Positions 1-5,886 of a DNA stretch of 10,966 bases are shown here, in pieces. Within the stretch, counting starts at the first letter, position 1. The number at the start of each line of letters is the position of its first letter. The position numbers and the translations under genes are program-made. The stretch comes from an uncultured Caulobacter sp. (GTDB taxonomy: Bacteria > Pseudomonadota > Alphaproteobacteria > Caulobacterales > Caulobacteraceae): the NCBI RefSeq assembly GCF_937900395.1, contig NZ_CALCDX010000185.1, forward strand, positions 1-10,966, given 5' to 3'. Under the pieces are notes generated by a model that made no database searches, was not told the DNA's origin, and was given only the letters and a program-made list of their open reading frames with translations.

Positions 1-1379
1 CACGCGACGCCCTCGCCACTTTGGCGCACCAGATCCTGGCCGAGCCTATTGATGCCGCTTGGGATGACTGGCTCAGACGGGCCCAACTGCAGACGTTTGC
101 GGCGGCCCTCATGGACGCCATCCAGCAAGCTTGCCCCCAGGTGGACCCGGACGACCTCATGGTCGACACCGAACCAGGTCCAACGGAGGAAGGCAAGGAG
201 CGAGCTGAAGTCCAGTTGTGGATCTCGGAGGCCAACCCGGGCGGCAACGGGCTCATCGAGCAGGTGGTTGAGGCCATGGCCACTCGGACGGATCACTTCT
301 ACCGCCGCATTGAAGCCGCGCTGGGGCCCTCGGAGTTTGAGCAGATCGACATCCAGTTGCAGGACTATCTCCAGCGAATCGGAGGCCCGACGCCCGAGAC
401 CGCCTGGATCGATGCAACCCAGGCGGTCCGCTCGGCATCGTCCACTCAAGAGGCTCAGGCAAGCCTGCTGTGTTTGCGACAGTTCCTGGCGGCCCAAGGC
501 CATGGTGTATTCCACGGCTACGTTTCAGCGATCAGCAATCGACTGCTTCGTCCGAACAGCCCTCCTGATCTGGACCAACTCCTTGCTGAGTTGCTGCAGG
601 CATGGGAGGCCCTGGAGGCGCGACTGGGTGTCGAAGTCGATGCACGCGTCATATGCGCCGTGTTCAGCCAAGACCCCCGTATTGATGCGGCATTTGCGGC
701 TGCTGACTTCCAGGTAGGCGTGCGACACCGCCGCCGTCAGTTCACGGGTGGCGCCGGTGGCGCGGGCCGCACTAGCAGCACGGCGTACAATGGCAGCGCG
801 GGCGCGGCCGGCGCGGGCGCCGCGCTCGTGGCCATTCCGCCCTTCATCATGTTCGGGCTGCACGACTACCAGCGCAACCGGATCCTGACCTTCCTCAACC
901 CGGAACAGGACCCTTCGGGCGACGGCTACCACATCCTGCAATCGAAGATCGCTCTCGGGTCCGGCGGGCTGCTGGGCAAGGGCTTTGGCTTGGGCTCCCA
1001 GAGCCAGCTGAACTTCCTGCCCGAGAAGCAGACCGACTTCATCTTCGCCACCCTGGCCGAGGAGTTCGGCTTCGTGGGCTGCTTTGGCGTGCTGTTCCTG
1101 TATGGCGCGGCCATCTTCATGGCGCTGCGGATCGCTTCGATCAGCCACAGCCACTTCGGCCGGCTGGCCGCGGCGGGCGTGACGGCGACCTTCTCGCTTT
1201 ATGTGCTGATCAACGGCGCCATGGTCATGGGCATGGCCCCGGTCGTCGGCGTGCCGATGCCGATGCTGTCGTACGGCGGCACCGTCATGGGCACGGTCAT
1301 GATCGGTTTCGGCCTGGTCCAGGCCGTGCGCGTGCACCGCTACACCGAGGTCACCAGCGGCAAGGGCTCGCTGGTCTAA
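1..1379 (+). CDS. Chimeric open frame: helicase-like C-terminal region fused in frame to C-terminal RodA (5'-partial)
   Basis: The frame is open to the left edge, and the first possible start inside the window is a TTG at 21, so the true N-terminus lies outside. Numbering residues from that TTG, residues 1-230 are soluble, helical and unrelated to RodA. Around residues 66-86 they contain LWISEANPGGNGLIE, which resembles the Pro-Gly-Gly-x-Gly stretch of C-terminal regions in large DEAD/DEAH-type helicases (DUF1998/MZB-like, or DpdJ of the dpd DNA-modification cluster). This family assignment is from memory and tentative. Residues 241-268 are low-complexity Gly/Ala/Ser. From about residue 261 the protein is unmistakably RodA to the end. 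No natural protein of this architecture is known to me. The first ~710 bases use TTG, CAG, ACG and ATC more evenly than the rest of the window. The frame is certain; the biological reality of the fusion is doubtful. Confidence 0.6.
   Translation, partial: RDALATLAHQILAEPIDAAWDDWLRRAQLQTFAAALMDAIQQACPQVDPDDLMVDTEPGPTEEGKERAEVQLWISEANPGGNGLIEQVVEAMATRTDHFYRRIEAALGPSEFEQIDIQLQDYLQRIGGPTPETAWIDATQAVRSASSTQEAQASLLCLRQFLAAQGHGVFHGYVSAISNRLLRPNSPPDLDQLLAELLQAWEALEARLGVEVDARVICAVFSQDPRIDAAFAAADFQVGVRHRRRQFTGGAGGAGRTSSTAYNGSAGAAGAGAALVAIPPFIMFGLHDYQRNRILTFLNPEQDPSGDGYHILQSKIALGSGGLLGKGFGLGSQSQLNFLPEKQTDFIFATLAEEFGFVGCFGVLFLYGAAIFMALRIASISHSHFGRLAAAGVTATFSLYVLINGAMVMGMAPVVGVPMPMLSYGGTVMGTVMIGFGLVQAVRVHRYTEVTSGKGSLV
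713..800. other. Junction between foreign helicase-like sequence and rodA
   Basis: The recognisable helicase-like protein stops near residue 230 (about base 712), and RodA becomes recognisable at about 795-830 (AGAGAALVAIPPF). The bases between encode a Gly/Ala/Ser/Arg-rich run that fits neither protein. They contain two similar GC-rich blocks (near 741-768 and 795-822) built of repeated GGCGC/GCGGGC words. Such microhomology could favour illegitimate recombination or mis-joining of reads. I saw no transposon end, tRNA end or clear attachment-site duplication here. The exact breakpoint cannot be fixed without an intact rodA for comparison. Confidence 0.5.
796..1379 (+). pseudogene. rodA: 3' fragment of rodA (SEDS peptidoglycan glycosyltransferase), N-terminal half missing
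   Basis: RodA (MrdB) polymerises lipid II into glycan strands with PBP2 in the rod-shape elongation complex of the inner membrane. This fragment, about 190 residues, carries the second half of the family. It holds the HDYQRNRILTFLNPEQDP and SKIALGSGGLLGKGFG stretches and the external FLPEKQTDFIFATLAEEFG loop, whose Asp (codon at 1035-1037) is the conserved SEDS residue implicated in catalysis. VGVPMPMLSYGG, a signature of the last membrane segments, follows. Full-length RodA is about 370-390 residues with ten membrane segments, so roughly the first half is absent. There is no start codon with a ribosome site at the junction; the frame simply continues from unrelated sequence. Because rodA is normally essential in rod-shaped cells, this copy is probably non-functional and an intact one should exist elsewhere, unless the join is an assembly error. 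Confidence 0.85.
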
Positions 1380-1396
1380 ATCCTTATAAGCCGACC

Positions 1397-1515
1397 TCCC
1401 CGGCGAATGCCGGGGCCCAGATTCATCCTGAGCGTTTTGGGAGCGCGCGCCTCAAGGTCGAGACGAGTGATCAGGCGTTCGTGTGTTCGATCTGGACCCC
1501 GGCATTCGCCGGGGA
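1397..1515. repeat. Doublet of inverted palindromes between convergent genes (REP/REPIN-like, putative bidirectional terminator)
   Basis: Two 25-base arms, 1397-1421 and 1491-1515, are reverse complements of each other with one mismatch (24/25). A 69-base spacer separates them. Each arm also contains its own perfect hairpin, CCCCGGC-GAAT-GCCGGGG (7-bp stem, 4-base loop). The element starts 17 bases after the rodA stop and ends 15 bases before the pip stop. It therefore fills the gap between two converging genes, where a two-way terminator would be expected. No U-tract follows the stems, so simple intrinsic termination is not proved. The whole 119-base unit could fold into one long cruciform or into two separate hairpins. 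Confidence 0.8.
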
Positions 1516-1530
1516 AATCGGATGAATTGG

Positions 1531-2520
1531 CTACAGCGTCAGCGCCGCATCCGTCGCCCGGACCAGGCCGTCGATGACGCCCGGCTCGGTCGAGGCGTGC
1601 CCGGCGTCCCAGATGATGTCAAAGCGCGCCTCGGGCCAAGCCTTGTGCAGCTTCCAGGCGCTCTCCAGCGGCGTGACCACGTCGAAACGGCCCTGGACGA
1701 TCCAGCCCGGGATGTGGCGGATCCTGTCGATGTTCTTCAGGATCCAGCCGTCCTCGTCGAAGAAGCCCTTGTTCGTGAAGAAGTGGCATTCGATCCGCGC
1801 GAAGGCGATCGCGAAGTCTTCTTCGTTGAACTTGGGCGGGCGCGCCTCCGGGCCGCGCAGAGAGATGGTGTCGCCCTCCCATTGGCTCCACGCCGCGGCG
1901 GCCCGGGCCTGGACGCGGCGATCGGTCGAGGTGAGGCGGCGATGATAGGCCGCCATCAGGTCTCCGCGCTCTTCTTCCGGAATGGGGGCCAGGAACCGCT
2001 CCCAGGCGTCCGGAAACAGCATCGAGGCGCCGTCCTGATAGAACCAGCCCAGCTCCCTCTGGGTCAGCAGGAAGATGCCGCGCAGGACGAGACCATCGAC
2101 GCGGTCCGGATGGGTGATGGCGTAGGCCAAGGCCAGGGTCGATCCCCACGACCCGCCGAACACGGTCCACTTCTCGACGCCCAGGTGCTCGCGCAGGCGC
2201 TCGATGTCGGCGATCAGGCTCCAGGTGGTGTTGTCGTCCAGACTGGCGTTCGGCCGCGAGCGGCCGCAGCCGCGCTGGTCGAACAGCGCCATGCGCCATT
2301 TGGACGGGTCGAAGAACCGCCGCATGGTCGGATTGACCGCGCCGCCGGGGCCGCCGTGCAGGATCACGCAGGGCTTGCCGCGCGGATTGCCGCATTCCTC
2401 GTAATAGATCTCGTGCGGGCCGCCGGTCGGCATCCAGCCGAACGAGAACGGCTCGACTTCGCGGAACAGGCCGCGACGACCCACAGAGCTCATGGCGGCG
2501 GCGGAAGCATGACGATCCAT
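1531..2520 (-). CDS. pip: Prolyl iminopeptidase (proline aminopeptidase, peptidase family S33)
   Basis: A cytoplasmic alpha/beta-hydrolase that removes N-terminal proline from peptides. The 329-residue product has the family layout: oxyanion-hole motif HGGPGG (55-60), DQRGCGRSRP (81-90), nucleophile elbow GGSWGS with Ser124, catalytic Asp280 in GRFDVVTP and His308 in DAGHAS. The N-terminal RxVEPFxxG and the EECGNPRGKP stretch are also typical. The length is normal for bacterial S33 iminopeptidases (about 310-330). Two starts are possible, the ATG at 2520 and an in-frame ATG at 2493. The first has an AGGG seven bases upstream and is preferred, although the conserved region begins only after residue 14, so the shorter form remains possible. 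The gene converges on rodA' across the palindrome doublet and diverges from the small gene at 2608. Function is confident; physiological substrates are not visible from sequence. Confidence 0.95.
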   Translation of the reverse strand: MDRHASAAAMSSVGRRGLFREVEPFSFGWMPTGGPHEIYYEECGNPRGKPCVILHGGPGGAVNPTMRRFFDPSKWRMALFDQRGCGRSRPNASLDDNTTWSLIADIERLREHLGVEKWTVFGGSWGSTLALAYAITHPDRVDGLVLRGIFLLTQRELGWFYQDGASMLFPDAWERFLAPIPEEERGDLMAAYHRRLTSTDRRVQARAAAAWSQWEGDTISLRGPEARPPKFNEEDFAIAFARIECHFFTNKGFFDEDGWILKNIDRIRHIPGWIVQGRFDVVTPLESAWKLHKAWPEARFDIIWDAGHASTEPGVIDGLVRATDAALTL

Positions 2521-2607
2521 CCGCTAACCCTAACGTGGTTTTCGTTCGCCTGTGAACGGAGGATCGCGCGGGCTCGCGCCTTTCCACAGCTGCTGTATTC
2601 TGGGGCC

Positions 2608-2865
2608 ATGATTCAGCCGGCGCCTGAAGACTACACCGACGAAGAACTGCTCGAGATGCTTAACCCTCGGCAGCTGGCGCAGCTTGACCGTCAGATCGGC
2701 GAGATGTTCGGCGCCGAGGGCGTCGATCGGGTCGAGGCGCTGTTCGCCATGGCCAATGTCTATTCGATCCGCGCGGCCGAGCGCGACGAGGTCACCGCCC
2801 TGGCCATGCTGCAATTGGCGGCCGCCATGCGTCGCCGGGCCGAACTGCTGCTGAACGCCAGCTAG
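2608..2865 (+). CDS. Small conserved-looking hypothetical protein, 85 aa
   Basis: The product begins MIQPAPEDYTDEELLEMLNP and is predicted to be all-helical, acidic at the N-terminus and basic near the end (MRRRAEL). It has no signal peptide, membrane segment or metal-binding motif, so it is probably cytosolic. I do not recognise the family. The same frame stays open upstream to 1483, but that part is the antisense shadow of pip. The ATG at 2608 is chosen because it is the first methionine after the divergent promoter region and gives a compact protein. The bases before it (TATTCTGGGGCC) hold no clear ribosome site, so translation may be leaderless or weakly initiated. It stands alone, divergent from pip and convergent with the epoxide hydrolase gene, with a palindrome doublet starting 36 bases after its stop. 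Confidence 0.7.
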   Translation: MIQPAPEDYTDEELLEMLNPRQLAQLDRQIGEMFGAEGVDRVEALFAMANVYSIRAAERDEVTALAMLQLAAAMRRRAELLLNAS

Positions 2866-2901
2866 GGCGGGGTGGAGTTGCTAACGTCGAAGAAAAACAC
2901 T

Positions 2902-3043
2902 CGCCTTCCTGGGCCTTGTGCCCAGGACCCATGTCGGCGGTAGGCTCGGATATTCGGTCGAGGCGAGGCTGGACGGCCTAGAGAACTTGTTGAATCCAGC
3001 GAGCGCGGAACAATGGGTCCTGGGCACAAGGCCCAGGAAGGCG
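2902..3043. repeat. Second doublet of inverted palindromes between convergent genes (putative bidirectional terminator)
   Basis: Arms 2902-2932 and 3013-3043 are perfect 31-base reverse complements, separated by an 80-base spacer. Each arm contains its own hairpin, CCTGGGC-CTTGT-GCCCAGG (7-bp stem, 5-base loop). The element lies 36 bases after the stop of the small plus-strand gene and 29 bases before the stop of the minus-strand hydrolase. Its sequence is unrelated to the doublet at 1397-1515, but the design and the position between converging genes are the same. Perfect identity of 31 bases across the arms implies recent spread, recent conversion, or selection on the fold. Confidence 0.8.
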
Positions 3044-3072
3044 GGAATATATGCCTGCTTGTAATTTGCCCC

Positions 3073-4050
3073 TCAACTTGCCAGCGGAAACTTCCGGTCC
3101 AGCCAGTCCAGCAGGGCGGCGTTGACCTCGGCGGGCTTTTCCTGCTGCGTCCAGTGACCGCTGCCTTTGATCAGCACCTTCTCGAGATCGCCGATCTGGT
3201 CGCCCATGCGGTCGGCCATCGAGGGCGGAAGCACGACGTCGTGCTCGGCCATCAGCATCAGGCAGGGGATCCCGTCGATCCGCCCCGGCCAGCCCTCGGC
3301 CATGCGCCAGTTGCGGCTGAAGTTGCGGTACCAGTTGATGCCGCCGGTGAAGCCGGTGCGCTTGAACGCCTCGACGAAGACCGCGAGCTCCTCGGGCGAC
3401 AGGAACTGGTTATCGTCGCTCGCCGGGTCGTAGTGGGCCAGGGCGTCCTGCAGGGCCAGGCTCCGCTGCTCGGGCGGGCGCGAGGCGAAGTCGTCCTGGG
3501 TGCCTTTGGGCAGGCGCATGAAGAAGCGAAGAGTCTTCTCAACGTCGGCGCCGAGCTGGGCGTCGGCGACGCCCGGCTTCTGGAAGTGGACAATGTACAT
3601 GTCCTCGCCATAGGCGTTGCGGAACATCTCGATCGGATCGAACGGCAGGCGCGGGATGAAGGGCGTGTTCAGGCCGACCACCCCGGCGACACGGTCGGGA
3701 TGCAGCAGCGGCATGGCCCAGACGACGATGCCGCCCCAGTCGTGCCCGACGAAGATCGCCTTCTCCGCGCCCAGATGATCTAGCAGGCCGACCAGATCGC
3801 CCGTCAGGTGCTCCATGTCATAGGCCTCGACCGCCTCGGGACCGGGCGTGAGGCCATAACCCCGCTGATCGGGCGCGATCACCCAGCGGCCCGCCGCGGC
3901 CAGGGCCGCCATCTGGTGACGCCAGGAGAAGGCCAGCTCCGGAAAGCCGTGGCAGAAGACGATGGGAACGCCGCCGCGCGGTCCAGCCTCGTAATAGGCC
4001 AAGCGGATGCCGTTGACGTCGGCGAACTGGGGCGCGGGCAGGGGTGTCAT
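3073..4050 (-). CDS. Alpha/beta hydrolase, soluble epoxide hydrolase type
   Basis: Predicted to open epoxide rings to diols using an Asp nucleophile. In the 325-residue product, HGFPE (34-38) is the oxyanion motif, followed by DQRGYGLTPGP (61-71) and the nucleophile elbow VGHDWGG with Asp104. The cap domain carries candidate epoxide-activating tyrosines Tyr152 (MYIVHF) and Tyr241 (NWYRN), and the charge relay is Asp271 (AEHDVVLP) and His299 (GSGHWTQQEKP). An Asp nucleophile with the NWYRN tyrosine fits epoxide hydrolase rather than an esterase; haloalkane dehalogenase is unlikely because the cap tyrosines are present. The length is normal for the family, and no signal peptide is seen. The ATG at 4050 is supported by an AAGGGAG ribosome site (4061-4067 on the opposite strand) ten bases upstream. 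The natural substrate is unknown; the gene has no catabolic neighbours. Confidence 0.9.
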   Translation of the reverse strand: MTPLPAPQFADVNGIRLAYYEAGPRGGVPIVFCHGFPELAFSWRHQMAALAAAGRWVIAPDQRGYGLTPGPEAVEAYDMEHLTGDLVGLLDHLGAEKAIFVGHDWGGIVVWAMPLLHPDRVAGVVGLNTPFIPRLPFDPIEMFRNAYGEDMYIVHFQKPGVADAQLGADVEKTLRFFMRLPKGTQDDFASRPPEQRSLALQDALAHYDPASDDNQFLSPEELAVFVEAFKRTGFTGGINWYRNFSRNWRMAEGWPGRIDGIPCLMLMAEHDVVLPPSMADRMGDQIGDLEKVLIKGSGHWTQQEKPAEVNAALLDWLDRKFPLAS

Positions 4051-4126
4051 GAACAGGCGTCTCCCTTGGCGTTCTTATATGATTGATGTTCACCTTGAAG
4101 CGCCCGTCAGAAGCGCGCAACCCGTG

Positions 4127-4164
4127 AGCGAGAATTCGCCATTGAGTATTTCCTCGCTGGCGAA
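4127..4164. promoter_or_regulatory. Overlapping inverted repeats in the divergent region upstream of the MFS exporter
   Basis: A perfect 7-bp inverted repeat, TTCGCCA (4135-4141) and TGGCGAA (4158-4164), is interleaved with a 6-bp one, AGCGAG (4127-4132) and CTCGCT (4153-4158). The second pair shares base 4158 with the first, so only one can form at a time in RNA. The site sits 18 bases before the exporter ATG, in the 132-base gap between divergent genes. It could be an operator for a local repressor or a leader structure in the mRNA, but no regulator gene lies next to it and chance is not excluded. Confidence 0.3.
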
Positions 4165-4182
4165 CGCGCGTAAAAAGCGTCG

Positions 4183-5400
4183 ATGACCGAAGCCGCTCCG
4201 CCGCCCGCCGCCGTTCCCTGGCGACTTGTCGTTCTTCTCGGCGCGTTGACGGCCTTCGCCCCGATGTCGATCGACATGTATCTGTCCAGCCTGCCCGCGA
4301 TCGGGCGTTCGCTGCACGCCGGTCCCGAACAAACCCAGGCGACGCTCGCCGCCTTCTTCGCCGGCATGGCGATCGGCCAGTTCATCTATGGGCCCGCTTC
4401 CGACCGCCTGGGCCGTCGGCCGCCTTTGCTGATCGGCATCGCGGTCTTCTTCGCGGCCTCGATGGTCTGCGCCCTAGCGCCGAATATCGAGACCCTGATC
4501 GCGGCGCGCTTCGTCCAGGCCCTGGGCGGCTGCGCCGGGGCGGTGGTCGCCCGGGCGGTGGTCCGCGACCGCTTCAGCCAGACCGACACCGCGCGGGTCC
4601 TTTCGCTGATGATGCTGATCATGGGCCTGGCGCCGGTGTTGGCGCCGCAATTGGGGGGCGTGGTCCAGCTGGTCGCCGGCTGGCGCGGCGTCTTCTGGAC
4701 CCTGGTCGGCTTCGCGGTGATCATCGGCGGCTGGGTGCTGCTTGGCCTGCCGGAATCGCGCTCGGCCGAGACCGCGGCCCACGCCCGCGCCGAGCACCCG
4801 CTCCGCGCCTATATCGCGCTGTTCGGCATGAAGCGGCTGGTGGGCTACGCCCTGGCCGGGGCCCTGAACGGGGCGGTGCTGTTCACCTACATCTCGACCG
4901 CGCCCGACCTGGTGATGGGGACCTACGGCCATACGCCGATGACCTTCAACCTGATCTTCGCGCTGAACGCCGTCGGCATCATCGGGGCCAGCCAGGTCAA
5001 TCGCTGGCTGCTGCGGCGCTCGACGCCCGACCAGGTGCTGCGCAAGGCCAGCATCGCCTCGATCGTGGCGGCCTTGCTGCTGACCCTGGCCGCCTGGACC
5101 GGCTGGGGCGGCCAGTGGACCGTGCTGCCGCTGCTGTTCGCGGCGCTGTCGGTCTATGGCCTGATGGGCGGCAACACCATGGCCGGCGCGCTCAGCGTCG
5201 ATCCGCGCCGGGCGGGCTCGATCTCAGCCCTGATGGGCTCGGCCTCGTTCGGGGCCGGGGCCTTGGCCTCCTGGGTCGGCGGCCTGCTGCATGACGGCAC
5301 GCCGCGCCCGGTGGCCGCTGTGATGTTCGCCTGCCTGGTCGGCTCGTCGCTGGCGATCTTCTTCCTGGCTCTGCCGGGCGGGGCGAAGGTTCAGGCCTGA
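4183..5400 (+). CDS. Bcr/CflA-family multidrug efflux MFS transporter
   Basis: A 405-residue inner-membrane proton/drug antiporter with twelve predicted hydrophobic segments. The opening LLGALTAFAPMSIDMYLSSLPAI (18-40, with conserved Asp31) is characteristic of the Bcr/CflA (DHA1) subgroup. Motif A, GPASDRLGRRPPLL (70-83), lies in the loop between segments 2 and 3. A motif-B-like RFVQALGG (109-116) is followed by RAVVRD, and motif C of drug antiporters is MGLAPVLAPQLGG (147-159). The length matches the family (about 390-410). The ATG at 4183 is the only start that leaves the first segment complete; its ribosome site is weak (AAAAGCG). The 3' end overlaps the convergent DUF423 gene by 10 bp. 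Substrates, often bicyclomycin, chloramphenicol or sulfonamides in this subgroup, cannot be told from sequence, so no gene symbol is given. Confidence 0.92.
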   Translation: MTEAAPPPAAVPWRLVVLLGALTAFAPMSIDMYLSSLPAIGRSLHAGPEQTQATLAAFFAGMAIGQFIYGPASDRLGRRPPLLIGIAVFFAASMVCALAPNIETLIAARFVQALGGCAGAVVARAVVRDRFSQTDTARVLSLMMLIMGLAPVLAPQLGGVVQLVAGWRGVFWTLVGFAVIIGGWVLLGLPESRSAETAAHARAEHPLRAYIALFGMKRLVGYALAGALNGAVLFTYISTAPDLVMGTYGHTPMTFNLIFALNAVGIIGASQVNRWLLRRSTPDQVLRKASIASIVAALLLTLAAWTGWGGQWTVLPLLFAALSVYGLMGGNTMAGALSVDPRRAGSISALMGSASFGAGALASWVGGLLHDGTPRPVAAVMFACLVGSSLAIFFLALPGGAKVQA

Positions 5401-5777
5401 GGCTCGACGGGCATCCGGAAGGCCCGATCCGCCATCACGGCCCAACCGATGATGAACGACAGGCCGCCAAACGGGGTGATCGCGCCTAGGATGCGCGGCG
5501 CGCCCAGCGCCATGGCGTAGAGAGAGCCCGAGAACAGCAGGGTCCCGCCCAGGAAGAAGGCCGCCGCCAAGCCCATTCGCCTTGCTCCGGCCCGATGCAG
5601 GGCGAGCGCGGCGAACACCGCCAGGGCGTGGCTCATCTGGTACTGGGAGCCCGTGTGCAGCCACTCGACCGCCTTGGGATCATGAACGCCGTGCGCGGCG
5701 AAGGCGCCGAAGGCCACCGCCAGCAGTCCGCTCGCCGCCGCCAGACCCGTCCAGGTCCTGGGTGTCCACCCGCTCAT
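5391..5777 (-). CDS. DUF423 family small integral membrane protein
   Basis: The 128-residue product has four hydrophobic segments and the hallmarks of DUF423 (YgdD-like) proteins. These are LAAASGLLAVAFGAFAAHG in the first segment, then WLHTGSQYQMSHALAVFA and FLGGTLLFSGSLYAMALG, and finally ITPFGGLSFIIGWAVMA. The molecular function of the family is unknown. The frame extends to a TTG at 5804, but the ATG at 5777 is preferred: a GGAG ribosome site (5788-5791 on the opposite strand) lies ten bases before it, and conserved sequence starts just after it (MSGWTPRTWTG). Its stop codon lies inside the last codons of the convergent MFS gene (10-bp overlap), so read-through from either gene would make antisense RNA over the other. 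It diverges from the operon at 5887. Confidence 0.92.
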   Translation of the reverse strand: MSGWTPRTWTGLAAASGLLAVAFGAFAAHGVHDPKAVEWLHTGSQYQMSHALAVFAALALHRAGARRMGLAAAFFLGGTLLFSGSLYAMALGAPRILGAITPFGGLSFIIGWAVMADRAFRMPVEPQA

Positions 5778-5886
5778 CGCCTTGACGCTCCGGAAACGTT
5801 GCAATCGTCGGGCGCGACCTTAACGTTGTTCATCTGGACGTAAAGCCGGTCCGTCAGAGACCCGGCGCGATCTAGGGGAGGACGGC

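Noticed and set aside
525..1337. 270-codon minus-strand open frame opposite rodA
   Set aside because: The product is His/Arg/Ala-rich and shadows the RodA frame; no domain or ribosome site was seen.
2521..2536. Telomere-like GTTAGGGTTAG on the minus strand just upstream of pip
   Set aside because: Two copies of a short word only; more simply read as a weak AGGG ribosome site before the pip ATG.
1483..2607. Long plus-strand open frame of several hundred codons leading into the 85-aa gene
   Set aside because: It is antisense to the well-supported pip gene, has no family features, and arises from third-position GC bias. Only the last 85 codons, from the ATG at 2608, are kept.
5795..5827. Two AACGTT palindromes 27 bases apart (5795-5800 and 5822-5827) in the divergent DUF423/operon promoter region
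   Set aside because: A hexamer pair with weak flanking similarity is within chance expectation, and no regulator gene is nearby.
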